The notes below the pieces were generated by a model. The model made no database searches, was not told the origin of the DNA, and was given only the letters and a program-made list of their open reading frames with translations. Positions 26,701-34,455 of a DNA stretch of 64,000 bases are shown piece by piece. Source of the stretch: Iningainema tapete BLCC-T55. Its GTDB lineage: Bacteria; Cyanobacteriota; Cyanobacteriia; Cyanobacteriales; Nostocaceae. Location: positions 85,097-149,096 of the forward strand of contig NZ_JACXAE010000046.1 in assembly GCF_014698965.1 (NCBI RefSeq), read 5' to 3'. Position 1 is the first letter of the stretch, and each line of letters opens with the position of its first letter. A program made the position numbers and the translations under genes.

Positions 26701-29700
26701 TTTTAAACGGGATAGTTCAGGATAGTGAGTCTGCTTATAAATTTGGTAAGTTGGCATTAAATTTAGTAGAACGATTCAACGCTATAGAACTCAAGACAAG
26801 TGTATTGTTTGTGGCTTCTTCATGTACGATGCATGGGAAAGTTCATGCCAGAGAAACTTTGCCTCTATTAATGGATGGATATCAAAGTGGACTGGAAAAC
26901 GGACATTTTGAATATGGTGGCTATGCGGCAATGCAAAAATGCCAATATTCATATTTTATCGGGGAGGAATTAACAAGACTTGAACGAGAAATGGCAACAA
27001 TTAGTAATGCTCTGGCTCAACTCAAGCAAGAAAATGCTTTGAGTTGGAATCAAATATTTCAGCAGTCAGTTCTTAACTTGCTGCAACCAGAGAACAATCC
27101 ATGCCGTTTAATGGGTGAAGTCTACAACGAAGAGAAATCATTACCGCTGCTTCTAAAAGCTAATGACAGAACGGGACTCCACTACTTTTATTTAAACAAA
27201 CTTATTCTTTGTTATCTGTTCGGCGAGTACCATCAATCAGTAGAAAATGCCGTTTGTGCCGAAAGATATTTAGATGGTGTGAAAGCATTTATTGTTGTAC
27301 CAGTGTTCTATTTCTATGATTCTATAGCACACCTAGCCATATATTCATCAGTACCACATACACGACAAGAATACCTTTTGAGTAGAGTGATAAGTAACCA
27401 GGAAAAGATGCAAAAATGGGCAGACAATGCCCCAATGAATTTTCAGCATAAATACGATCTGGTGGAAGCAGAGAAAGCGCGGGTATTGGGTGAATTTTGG
27501 CAAGGGATGAAGTGTTACGATCGCGCTATTACTGGAGCTAGAGAACAGGGGTACATTCAGGAAGATGCGATCGCAAGCGAGCTGGCAGCAAAGTTTTATT
27601 TTGAGCGTGGCAGAGAAAAGGTGGCTCAAACCTATCTTACTGATGCATACTATGGATATATTCGCTGGGGAGCAACGAGTAAAGTAAAAGATTTAGAAGT
27701 AAAATATCCTCAGATCTCAAATAGGCAAAAAAACACAACTATCGAAGTAAGCACCATTAATTCTACTACTACAAGCAGTCAGGGAGTTCTCGATTTAGCC
27801 GCAGTAATGAAAGCATCTCTTGCACTTTCTGGCGAAATCGTTCTGGATAAGCTACTGGCTAAATTGATGCAAATTTTGATGGAAAATGCTGGTGCAGAAA
27901 CAGGATTTCTAATTTTAGAAAAAGCAGGGCAGTTATGCATAGAAGCTGCGGCAAGATTCGGGCAAGATGAGAGCAGTAAGCAGCGCTCGACACCTGTAGA
28001 ATCTAGCCAAGAGCTACCAATATCTATAATTAATTATGTACAGAGAACTCATGAGAGTATTGTATTAAATGATACGGACTTTGAGTCCGTTTTTACAACC
28101 GATAGCTATATCATCAACCACAAACCAAAATCTATATTATGTATGCCAATTATTAATCAATGTAAACTTATTGGCATCCTTTACCTAGAAAATAACTTAA
28201 CAAAAAGCGCATTTACAAAAGAGCGGTTGGAAGTCTTACAAATTTTATCATCCCAAGCTGCAATCTCAATAGAAAATGCACGTCTTTATAATGATTTAGA
28301 AGAATATAATCGGACACTAGAAGCAAAAGTCCACGAGCGCACACTGGAGTTACAAGCTAAAAATTTACAACTACAACAGGAAATAGGCGAACGTCAGCGA
28401 GCAGAAGAAGCAGCCAAAGCCGCTAATAAAGCGAAGAGCGAATTCTTGACTAACATGAGTCATGAACTCCGCACCCCGCTCAATGGTATTTTAGGTTATA
28501 CTCAAATCTTTAAGAAAGATCAAACTTTAACTGAAAAGCAAAAGAATGGTATTAACATCATTCATCAATGTGGCGAACACCTACTAACATTAATCAACGA
28601 TATTTTAGATCTATCCAAAATCGAAGCTCGGAAAATGGAAATTTATCCCAAAGAGTTTCATTTTCCTAAATTTATTGAAAGCATTGTGCAAATCTGCCGT
28701 ATCCGTGCCGAACAAAAGGGAATTTCCTTAATTTACACACCATCTCGACTGCCAAAAGTCATTGGAGCCGATGAAAAACGGTTGCGTCAAATCTTGATTA
28801 ACTTACTTAGTAATGCCATCAAATTTACAGAAAAAGGAAGTATAACTTTTAAAGTAGGTTATCAAGAGAAGAAAATTCGGTTTGCAGTGGAAGATACAGG
28901 TATTGGCATTGCACCGGAGCAATTAGAAGAAATATTTTTGCCATTTCAGCAGGTAGGTGAAAATAGTCGTAAGACTGAAGGAACCGGATTGGGATTGGCA
29001 ATTAGCCGTCAATTAGTACAGATGATGGGCGGTGAACTATATGTTAAGAGTACTGTAGGTAAAGGCAGCATTTTTTGGCTAGATTTAGATTTACCGGAAA
29101 TTTTTCCAACAGAAATGAAAGGCATTGTTCAACGTAACATCATTGGTTTTGTTGGAACACAACGGAAAGTTTTGGTAGTAGATGATAAATCGGTAAATCG
29201 CTCTGTTTTAGTCAATTTACTTACACCTTTAGGATTTGAAGTACTTGAAGCTATAGACGGCTTAGACGGGATTAACAAAGCGCGTGAATTTAACCCAGAT
29301 GTGATTATTATGGATCTAGTCATGTCCGTAATGGATGGCTTTGAAGCCACCCGTCGCCTCAGAAAGTTACCAGAACTTAAAGACGTGGTGGTAATTGCAG
29401 TATCGGCTAGCGTTTTTGATTTTGAACAAACTCAGAGCCGAGAAGCCGGTTGCAATGATTTTCTCCCCAAACCAATCCGAGAAGCAGAGCTTTTAGAAAA
29501 ATTACGGGTTCACTTGGGGTTAGAATGGCTTTACGAAGATGCACCAAGCAACAAGCAACTAGAGGATGTTAATCCAAAATCTGCATTCTGTGGCGGGAGT
29601 CTGGGAACGAGCCAAAATCCAAAATTGATTGCTCCTCCACCAGAGGAACTCTCAGTTTTGCTCGATTTGGCGATGAAGGGCGACATCAGAGGTATTGCAC

Positions 29701-29819
29701 AACGAGCCGCAAAACTAGAGGAGTTAGATGAACAATTGATCCCGTTTGCTACCCACTTGCGTCAACTTGCCAAAAGTTTTAAAGGGAAACAAATTTTGGA
29801 TTTTATTAAAAATTCGTAG
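23751..29819 (+). CDS. Giant Ser/Thr kinase-AAA ATPase-GAF-histidine kinase-receiver protein
   Basis: About 2022 residues, one of the multi-domain signalling proteins typical of filamentous cyanobacteria. Domains in order: Ser/Thr kinase at 1-280 (Lys36, catalytic H-K-D at 126-128, D-F-S), AAA-type ATPase from about 330 (Walker A GYSGIGKS near 341, Walker B IFLDDLQWAD near 466), a long helical TPR-like middle, GAF at about 1350-1510, coiled coil, HisKA with phospho-accepting His in [11 protein letters not shown] near 1570, HATPase ([15 protein letters not shown]), receiver at about 1805-1925 with Asp in V-I-I-M-D-L-V-M, and a helical tail. I chose ATG 23751 because GAGGAAG precedes it; the frame also opens at 23736. 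Three repeat inserts keep the frame. It is a paralog of the protein at 51094. Confidence 0.9.
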   Translation: MSKIIAGYNLIEVFSESATTCVYLAVEESGRSVMIKTLNAEYPTIEQITRLRHEYKILQQLDIEGVVKPLALKSYQNGLALILSDFGGEPLNNFITNQNFNLSNFLPIAIQLSSTLAQLHQNNIIHKDIKPQNIFINTNTGQVKIIDFSISSCLSRENQTVSNPNLLEGTLAYMSPEQTGRMNRSIDYRTDFYSLGVTFYEMLTGQLPFSATDPLELIHCHIAKTPVPPLDIKIIPQAVSDIVMKLLAKTAEERYQSALGLKADLEECLKQLQANGKIEEFTVGQLDSYSQFILPQKLYGREKEVATLMDAFERVANPPQPPLAPPNLGRVGGVEMMLVSGYSGIGKSSLVNEIHKPIVCKRGYFISGKFDQFKRNIPCASLIQAFQELMRQLLTESAENIANWKRKILAALGDNGQIIIDVIPEVERIIGEQPDVPKLGLVESQNRFNRVFQQFIHVFSQREHPLVIFLDDLQWADSASLKLIQLLMSNPMSKYLLLIGAYRDNEVETRGGASLHPLILTLKEIQSGSAVVNNIILKPLEIQNVNQLVSDTLCRDAKFRVSTNKSRVSKLTIQPLADLVFNKTLGNPFFLTQLLKSLYEENLLKFNFNEGCWQWDIDMIGGIDITDNVVELMVSQIQKLSPRTIKVLKLAACIGNKFTLDILSIVNEKSLSETAADLWESLQAGLVLPLDESYKIPLVLSNQYAQLTIAYKFLHDRVQQASYSLIPDLQKQETHLKIGKLLLQNTTREERKENIFTLVNHLNYGIDLLTSESEKYELAELNLIAGKKAKAATAYDSAFDYLKVGLGLMKANSWHNKYELTLALYESAVETAYLKGDFEQMESGATVILQQAKTPIDKMKVYEVKIQACMAQLKPLEAVKIGSEALLLLGISFPESPSPLEIQQTLLQTATNLTGKSIEDLINLPLMTEVDKLAAIRMLTSMGSPTYQAAPALFPLVVCEQVNLSIKHGNAPFSAYGYVCYGVILNGIVQDSESAYKFGKLALNLVERFNAIELKTSVLFVASSCTMHGKVHARETLPLLMDGYQSGLENGHFEYGGYAAMQKCQYSYFIGEELTRLEREMATISNALAQLKQENALSWNQIFQQSVLNLLQPENNPCRLMGEVYNEEKSLPLLLKANDRTGLHYFYLNKLILCYLFGEYHQSVENAVCAERYLDGVKAFIVVPVFYFYDSIAHLAIYSSVPHTRQEYLLSRVISNQEKMQKWADNAPMNFQHKYDLVEAEKARVLGEFWQGMKCYDRAITGAREQGYIQEDAIASELAAKFYFERGREKVAQTYLTDAYYGYIRWGATSKVKDLEVKYPQISNRQKNTTIEVSTINSTTTSSQGVLDLAAVMKASLALSGEIVLDKLLAKLMQILMENAGAETGFLILEKAGQLCIEAAARFGQDESSKQRSTPVESSQELPISIINYVQRTHESIVLNDTDFESVFTTDSYIINHKPKSILCMPIINQCKLIGILYLENNLTKSAFTKERLEVLQILSSQAAISIENARLYNDLEEYNRTLEAKVHERTLELQAKNLQLQQEIGERQRAEEAAKAANKAKSEFLTNMSHELRTPLNGILGYTQIFKKDQTLTEKQKNGINIIHQCGEHLLTLINDILDLSKIEARKMEIYPKEFHFPKFIESIVQICRIRAEQKGISLIYTPSRLPKVIGADEKRLRQILINLLSNAIKFTEKGSITFKVGYQEKKIRFAVEDTGIGIAPEQLEEIFLPFQQVGENSRKTEGTGLGLAISRQLVQMMGGELYVKSTVGKGSIFWLDLDLPEIFPTEMKGIVQRNIIGFVGTQRKVLVVDDKSVNRSVLVNLLTPLGFEVLEAIDGLDGINKAREFNPDVIIMDLVMSVMDGFEATRRLRKLPELKDVVVIAVSASVFDFEQTQSREAGCNDFLPKPIREAELLEKLRVHLGLEWLYEDAPSNKQLEDVNPKSAFCGGSLGTSQNPKLIAPPPEELSVLLDLAMKGDIRGIAQRAAKLEELDEQLIPFATHLRQLAKSFKGKQILDFIKNS
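24699..24751 (+). repeat. In-frame C-run/G-run repeat in the giant kinase
   Basis: CCCCCCTCAACCCCCCC-type stretch followed by GGGAGGGTTGGGGGGG, able to fold back on itself. Translated as P-P-Q-P-P-L-A-P-P-N-L-G-R-V-G-G between A-N and V-E-M-M-L. The paralog at 51094 has a related insert at the same place. Confidence 0.85.
25269..25297 (+). repeat. In-frame palindromic repeat in the giant kinase
   Basis: GTAGAGACGAG...CGCGTCTCTAC, a member of the GTAGAGACGCG palindrome family, translated as part of E-T-R-G-G-A-S-L. The paralog at 51094 has only S-P-V here. Confidence 0.8.
25410..25459 (+). repeat. In-frame GTAGAGACGCGAAA palindrome in the giant kinase
   Basis: A perfect palindrome at 25410-25439 made of TGTAGAGACGCGAAA and its inverse, then a partial second copy CTCGCGTCTCTAA. 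It is translated as C-R-D-A-K-F-R-V-S-T-N-K-S-R-V-S, absent from the paralog. The same palindrome is in MITEs at 17662 and 34332. Confidence 0.88.
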
Positions 29820-29840
29820 AGATGCCCCGGTGGGGCGTCT
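29820..29840. repeat. Palindromic repeat AGATGCCCC-GGT-GGGGCGTCT
   Basis: Directly behind the stop of the giant kinase gene and before the ribosome site of the next gene; related to the hairpins at 2802 and 63888. It could weaken read-through between the two kinase genes. Confidence 0.8.
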
Positions 29841-29861
29841 TTCCAGGAGTCAGGAGGTTTT

Positions 29862-31838
29862 ATGAATTCTACTAACAAAGGTGTCATCTTAATCGTCGAT
29901 GATACTCCTACCAATTTAGAAATGTTGTTCGATTTTTTAAGCAATTATGGATTCACAGTCTTAGTTGCTGAAGATGGTGAAAGTGCTATCTCCAGAGCGG
30001 AATATGCTCCACCCGATCTAATTTTATTAGACATACTTATGCCGGGAATGGATGGTTTTGAAACTTGCTGCCGTCTCAAAGCTTCGGAATTAACAAAAGA
30101 TATTCCCATCATTTTCATGACGGCACTTTCGGAAACAGTAGATAAAGTAAAAGGCTTGAATCTTGGCGCAGTTGATTACATTACTAAACCATTTCAGCAT
30201 GAAGAAGTTTTAGCTCGCATCGAACTCCATCTTAGGCTGCAAAACTTAACTAAAACACTCCAAGAGCAGAATTTGCGTTTGGAGGTAGAGATTTCCTCTC
30301 GTAAACAGATAGAGGAGAAAATTCGCGAACAAGCTGCTCTGTTGAATATCACTACAGATGCAATTCTCGTGCGAGATTTAGACAATCTCATCCGTTTTTG
30401 GAACAAAGGGGCTGAAAATTTGTATGGATGGAAGGTAAGTGAAGCAATTGGTAAAGATGCCAATCAGCTTCTGTATCAACCTAACACTTTATATCAACTG
30501 CAAGATATCCAGAAAAGTTTAGATGAACGTGGCTCGTGGCAGGGTGAGTTAAGTCAGGTAAACAAACAAGGCAAGGAAGTTATTGTTGCTAGCCGATGGA
30601 CTTTGATGCGCGATCGCTCTGGGCTACCTAAATCAATTCTTACCGTTAACACTGACATTACAGAGAAAAAACAACTTGAAACCCAGTTCCTCCGCACTCA
30701 ACGACTAGAGAGCATTGGTACACTTGCTGGCGGTATTGCACATGACCTCAATAATATCTTAACACCAATTCTGACTGCAGCACAACTGCTACAAATCAAA
30801 CTGCCCAATGTTGATGAGCGTAGTCAGCAAATGTTTAAAATCATTGAGGTTAACACTAAGCGCGGAGCTGCTTTAGTCAAGCAAGTATTGCATTTTGCTC
30901 GTGGAGTTGAAGGCAAACGTACAATGGTGCAAGTTAACCACCTGTTTTCGGAAATTCAGCAGATTGTTCAAGAGACATTTCCTAAATCCATTGAATTCTC
31001 TATGAATATACAGCCAGATCTTTGGGCTGTGATTGGAGATGCCACACACTTGCATCAGGTACTGATGAACTTAGTTGTCAACGCTTGCGATGCTATGCCC
31101 AACGGTGGCAATCTGAGTATCACTGCCGAAAATATGTTCATAGATGAACACTATGCCCGGATAAATCTTGATGCTTGTGTCGGTCCCTACATTGTAATTA
31201 CTATAGCAGATACAGGAATCGGTATACCACCAGAAATAGAAGATAGAATATTTGAGCCGTTTTTCACCACTAAAGAAGTTGGCAAAGGTACAGGGTTAGG
31301 TCTTTCTACCGTCAGGGGTATCATTAAAAGTCATGGTGGTTTTGTTAACTTGTCCAGCAAGGTGGGAAGTGGAACTGAATTTAAAGTGTTCTTGCCAGCA
31401 GTGTCGGCATCAGCAACGCCGCTAGTAGAAAACCTCCAACTGCCAAAAGGAAACGGAGAATTGATTTTGGTTGTGGATGACGAAGCCGAAATTCTCGAAA
31501 CTACTAAAATCTCGCTTTTAACTTATAACTATAGGGTGTTGACAGCCAGCGATGGGATTGAAGCGATCGCACTGTATGCCCAGCACAAAGATGAAATCAA
31601 CGTGGTATTGGTGGATATGATGATGCCGTTAATGGACGGTGCAACCACTATCCGCACATTACAAAAAATTAATTCTGATGTCTTAATTATTGCTGTCAGC
31701 GGTTTGGTAGCAAGCTCGCAACTGAAAGGAGATGCGGTTGTCAAAACATTTATTTCTAAACCCTACACAACTAAGGAATTATTGCAAACTTTACACAGCG
31801 TTCTTCGTCAAAGATCGAGAAACCCTGTGATTTATTAG
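29862..31838 (+). CDS. Hybrid histidine kinase REC-PAS-HisKA-HATPase-REC
   Basis: A 658-residue soluble kinase. Receiver 1 covers residues 1-125 with the phospho-acceptor Asp57 ([13 protein letters not shown]). A coiled linker leads to a PAS domain at about 155-280 ([19 protein letters not shown], ending D-I-T-E-K-K). The phospho-accepting His near 292 is in [12 protein letters not shown], the form seen in kinases with H-[DE]-x-N-N boxes. HATPase has N-A-C-D-A-M and D-T-G-I-G-I; a second receiver follows from about 535 ([10 protein letters not shown], Asp in [12 protein letters not shown]). AGGAGG lies close to the ATG. Being next to the giant kinase, it is a likely phospho-relay partner. Confidence 0.9.
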   Translation: MNSTNKGVILIVDDTPTNLEMLFDFLSNYGFTVLVAEDGESAISRAEYAPPDLILLDILMPGMDGFETCCRLKASELTKDIPIIFMTALSETVDKVKGLNLGAVDYITKPFQHEEVLARIELHLRLQNLTKTLQEQNLRLEVEISSRKQIEEKIREQAALLNITTDAILVRDLDNLIRFWNKGAENLYGWKVSEAIGKDANQLLYQPNTLYQLQDIQKSLDERGSWQGELSQVNKQGKEVIVASRWTLMRDRSGLPKSILTVNTDITEKKQLETQFLRTQRLESIGTLAGGIAHDLNNILTPILTAAQLLQIKLPNVDERSQQMFKIIEVNTKRGAALVKQVLHFARGVEGKRTMVQVNHLFSEIQQIVQETFPKSIEFSMNIQPDLWAVIGDATHLHQVLMNLVVNACDAMPNGGNLSITAENMFIDEHYARINLDACVGPYIVITIADTGIGIPPEIEDRIFEPFFTTKEVGKGTGLGLSTVRGIIKSHGGFVNLSSKVGSGTEFKVFLPAVSASATPLVENLQLPKGNGELILVVDDEAEILETTKISLLTYNYRVLTASDGIEAIALYAQHKDEINVVLVDMMMPLMDGATTIRTLQKINSDVLIIAVSGLVASSQLKGDAVVKTFISKPYTTKELLQTLHSVLRQRSRNPVIY

Positions 31839-31844
31839 CAATAT

Positions 31845-32552
31845 ATGAATACGATCAAGCCATCTACTTTAGCTACAAGCACCCTCAAGTCTTCTCAAGT
31901 TGTTACATTAACCCTAATGACGATACTAGTGTGTGGAATCGGACTGACTAGCAACACTGCTGCTGCTTTTCACCCCCAGCGCATCAGTCAGTCATCCCAG
32001 GTACAAAAGAATCCAGATAGAATACCTAAAATAATTGTCAGATCCATACTACGCGATGCTGCCAAACGCTCAGGTGTACCAATCCGTAACTTGCAAATTA
32101 CCTCTGTTAAATCAAAAACCTTTAGCAATCCCTGTATCTTCAGATTTGGTGAAATTTGTACAAGAGAATACAACCCCATTCAAGGTTGGGAAGTAATTGC
32201 TAAGGTAAAAGAAGATTCTTGGACTTATCATGTTGATAAATCTGGCTCGCAAATCGTTTTAGATCCGAAAGTGAGCGTGTCACAGACTACCTCACTACCC
32301 GAAGAAATCCGTGATTCTATTTTACGCGATGCACAACAAAGATCTGGGGAAGCGATCGCTAACTTACAAATTACCCAAGTAACACCGAAAACCTTTGGCA
32401 ATCCCTGCGAGTTCAACTTTGGCGAAATTTGCACCAAAGAGTATAACCCTATAGAAGGTTGGGAAGTATTTGTACAAGTGCGCTCCTCATCTTGGACTTA
32501 TCATGTCAACAAATCCGGTGAGCAAATCGTTTTAGATCCAAAAATCGGCTAA
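31845..32552 (+). CDS. Secreted protein with two 75-residue repeats, function unknown
   Basis: A 235-residue protein with an N-terminal hydrophobic signal-like region (VVTLTLMTILVCGIGLTSNT) ending near A-A-A-F. The mature part is two tandem repeats of about 75 residues: each has S-I-L-R-D-A, then N-L-Q-I-T, K-T-F-x-N-P-C, F-G-E-I-C-T-x-E-Y-N-P-I-x-G-W-E-V and ends S-W-T-Y-H-V-x-K-S-G-x-Q-I-V-L-D-P-K. Each repeat has two Cys that could form a disulfide outside the cytoplasm. I do not recognise a named function. It starts six bases after the hybrid kinase gene, so it may belong to the same transcript and could be a periplasmic input or target. Confidence 0.75.
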   Translation: MNTIKPSTLATSTLKSSQVVTLTLMTILVCGIGLTSNTAAAFHPQRISQSSQVQKNPDRIPKIIVRSILRDAAKRSGVPIRNLQITSVKSKTFSNPCIFRFGEICTREYNPIQGWEVIAKVKEDSWTYHVDKSGSQIVLDPKVSVSQTTSLPEEIRDSILRDAQQRSGEAIANLQITQVTPKTFGNPCEFNFGEICTKEYNPIEGWEVFVQVRSSSWTYHVNKSGEQIVLDPKIG

Positions 32553-32575
32553 CTACGAGCTGCTATGCTTTGTAT

Positions 32576-32663
32576 CTTAGTGAAGTACACCCCTCCCAAC
32601 CCTCCCCTTGCAAAGGGGAGGGTACGCGACAGCGCGGGTGGGGTATTTTTGTACTTCATTAAG
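32576..32663. mobile_element. MITE-like element, class 4
   Basis: 88 bp with terminal inverted repeats CTTAGTGAAGTACA and TGTACTTCATTAAG (13 of 14 match). The centre has CCCTCCCCTTGCAAAGGGGA. It lies just after the secreted repeat protein gene and before the broken vapC. Confidence 0.75.
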
Positions 32664-32679
32664 TTGAAATCTACTATGT

Positions 32680-32834
32680 CTACCAAATTGTCTCAATATC
32701 TGATGCTGGAATTTTTGTATCACAAGTTACCAATGGTAAACCTAAATAACGAGCAGTCGCTGCAATAATTCTGTCCGGCATATCAGGAACTACATGACAA
32801 TGATGGTGTGCGTATCTACAACTAAAGATGCCAT
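32680..32834 (-). pseudogene. Broken PIN-domain toxin vapC, internal deletion (copy 1)
   Basis: Starts with an ATG that overlaps the antitoxin stop (TGATG) and reads M-A-S-L-V-V-D-T-H-T-I-I-V-M, the typical PIN start with the first acidic residue. It then stops, and in another frame the true C-terminus follows: V-P-D-M-P-D-R-I-I-A-A-T-A-R-Y-L-G-L-P-L-V-T-C-D and I-E-T-I-W-stop. The centre of the domain (perhaps 80-90 codons) is missing and the frame is shifted, so no active nuclease can be made. The antitoxin upstream is intact. Confidence 0.85.
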
Positions 32835-33088
32835 CAAACAGACTCTCTGGGAAAGTTACCCCACATCTCGCGCCGCACTTGAGCAATATCTTCGGAAGTT
32901 ATATGAACATTTAAATCAGCCCAAAGTCCCTTAAGAGAACGACGTGGACGCTTTACATGATTTTTTTGTGCTAAAAATTCAACAAAGTCTAATACAACTT
33001 GGCTGCTTTTGGGTTGTTGCTCGCGCATTTTCTCTAATACACGTTGCTCTATATCCAACTGTTGTTGCATAAACTTTCCCGAATACAC
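32834..33088 (-). CDS. VapB-like antitoxin, copy 1 (toxin partner broken)
   Basis: An 84-residue protein with the antitoxin pattern of the family that pairs with PIN toxins in cyanobacteria: a helical middle (SSQVVLDFVEFLAQK), a basic stretch (HVKRPRRSLKGLWADL), and an acidic tail (I-T-S-E-D-I-A-Q-V-R-R-E-M-W-G-N-F-P) that should wrap the toxin. The start may be the ATG at 33088 or the M-Q-Q-Q-L one 18 bases inside. Its stop overlaps the toxin start. A copy with only a few changes is at 34455-34709. With a dead toxin it could still act as an anti-addiction or regulatory protein. Confidence 0.75.
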   Translation of the reverse strand: MYSGKFMQQQLDIEQRVLEKMREQQPKSSQVVLDFVEFLAQKNHVKRPRRSLKGLWADLNVHITSEDIAQVRREMWGNFPRESV

Positions 33089-33318
33089 TACTACTCAAAT
33101 TGTAAATCCAATTTGGGCAGTGCTACAATTTTGCGATCGCTCCTATCCAAAAGCTCAGGTCTTGCACCTTACCCAGTACCAAAGTAAAGGAATATTAACC
33201 TGTGCTGCGATTCCTAGATAATATATAAGAATCATCAGCCTTTAAACTGTGCTGCGGTATCAAATTAATCAGTCTCAACGCGCTCACATGGTAAAGTCAA
33301 AAAAGCAGAGGTTTTGAT

Positions 33319-33936
33319 ATGGCTCAAGCTTTACCCAAACTGTTTACCTTTGAAGAATTTATTGCATGGCTGCCGGAAAACACCGGGAAGCGTTACGAGT
33401 TACACGATGGCATAATTGTAGAAATGTCTCAGCCGAGTGGAAAACATGAAAAAGTCACGGGATTTCTAGCAGGGGAAATTACTGTTGAGTATAAGCGCTT
33501 ATACTTGCCATACTTTATACCCAAAACAGCATTAGTAAAACCACCGAGAAAATCGTCTGGTTATTCACCGGATGTGGTTTTAATCAACGATGCTAATCTA
33601 CACAACGAGGAATTGTGGGAAAAGGAATCAACCGTAACTCAAAGTGAATCGATTCCTTTAATTATCGAAGTTGTGAGTACAAACTGGGAAGATGATTATT
33701 ACACCAAACTAGGGAATTATGAAGCAATGAAAATTCCTGAATATTGGATAGTAGATTATGCAGCTTTGGGAGCAAGAAAGTTTATTGGTAATCCCAAACA
33801 ACCAACCATTTCTATTTATTATTTAGTTGATGAAGAATATCAAGTTACTCAATTTCGGAATTGGGAACGGATTATATCTCCTACTTTTCCAGATTTGAAC
33901 TTGACTGCTAATCAGATTTTTAATGGTGCTTTGTAA
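33319..33936 (+). CDS. Uma2 family (DUF820) putative endonuclease
   Basis: A 205-residue PD-(D/E)xK-fold protein of the Uma2 family, very common and of unclear role in cyanobacteria. Seen: the opening L-F-T-F-E-E-F-I-A-W-L-P, R-Y-E-L-H-D-G (first acidic site residue), Y-S-P-D-V-V-L-I (Asp of the active site), and P-L-I-I-E-V-V-S with D-Y-Y-T-K-L-G-N-Y-E (Glu and Lys). All catalytic positions look intact. AGAGG lies about seven bases upstream of the ATG. It stands between two copies of the damaged toxin-antitoxin unit. The family is thought to be spread by transposition in these genomes, but no direct proof is in the sequence. Confidence 0.85.
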   Translation: MAQALPKLFTFEEFIAWLPENTGKRYELHDGIIVEMSQPSGKHEKVTGFLAGEITVEYKRLYLPYFIPKTALVKPPRKSSGYSPDVVLINDANLHNEELWEKESTVTQSESIPLIIEVVSTNWEDDYYTKLGNYEAMKIPEYWIVDYAALGARKFIGNPKQPTISIYYLVDEEYQVTQFRNWERIISPTFPDLNLTANQIFNGAL

Positions 33937-34004
33937 AGCATGAATTGTGGATATGAGTTACTAACAATTTGTACACCTTACGAACTTATAGGAGAATAAT
34001 TATT

Positions 34005-34322
34005 ATGTGGAAAGACGAGATTTTAGAGGAAATTCATCGCATCCGTGAAGAACACGCAAAAGCTTTTAACTACGACTTAGATGCAATATTTGCTGATTGG
34101 CAGAAGCGACAAGCAAAGAGTGGAAGAAAAATGATTTCAGTACCTCTGAAAAAAATGAATCGATCTCCGCAACAAACCAATACAAAACGTAATGAGGAAT
34201 TAATGACTCAATTACTCATAGACGTGCAGTCTTCTTATATCTACCAAATTGTCTCAAGATTTAGTGTATGCTTCATCAATTGCCCTTGTTGCACGAGCAG
34301 ATATATTAGTAGAACCCTCTAG
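34005..34322 (+). CDS. Small hypothetical protein with degraded 3' end
   Basis: The first about 50 residues (MWKDEILEEIHRIREEHAKA, then F-N-Y-D-L-D-A-I-F-A-D-W-Q-K-R-Q-A-K-S-G-R-K) look like a small family that I have seen next to toxin-antitoxin genes in cyanobacteria; I do not know its role. I start at the ATG at 34005, with AGGAG ten bases upstream, rather than 33969. The last about 40 codons run antisense through the broken vapC copy 2 and end in Cys-rich sequence unlike the start, so the natural end was probably lost near 34200. Confidence 0.55.
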   Translation: MWKDEILEEIHRIREEHAKAFNYDLDAIFADWQKRQAKSGRKMISVPLKKMNRSPQQTNTKRNEELMTQLLIDVQSSYIYQIVSRFSVCFINCPCCTSRYISRTL

Positions 34323-34455
34323 ATACCAAATAGACATCTCCAGAAATTAATTGTGCGTTGTCTACAACCGTTGTAGAGACGCGAAATTTCGCGTCTCTAC
34401 ATGTTTTTCGGAGATGTCTAATGATGGTATGCGTATCTACAACTAATGATGCCAT
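34241..34455 (-). pseudogene. Broken PIN-domain toxin vapC, MITE insertion plus deletion (copy 2)
   Basis: Begins M-A-S-L-V-V-D-T-H-T-I-I, then is cut by an 88-bp MITE; after the MITE the reading goes on as W-Y-L-E-G-S-T-N-I-S-A-R-A-T-R-A-I-D-E-A. It then jumps directly to the last bases of the gene (GAGACAATTTGGTAG in copy 1), out of frame. So this copy keeps about 28 N-terminal codons that copy 1 partly lacks, and lost nearly all of the C-terminal part that copy 1 keeps. Confidence 0.85.
34332..34419. mobile_element. MITE, class 3, with target-site duplication inside vapC copy 2
   Basis: 88 bp bounded by perfect 10-bp terminal inverted repeats AGACATCTCC and GGAGATGTCT, flanked on both sides by AAT (34329-34331 and 34420-34422). 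It carries the palindrome TGTAGAGACGCGAAA plus inverse in the middle. Removal of the element and one AAT restores the PIN frame T-H-T-I-I-W-Y-L. Confidence 0.88.

Noticed and set aside
33009..33221. 70-codon frame upstream of the Uma2 gene
   Set aside because: Its first part is antisense to the antitoxin and its end is the TpsA-like echo; no coherent protein.
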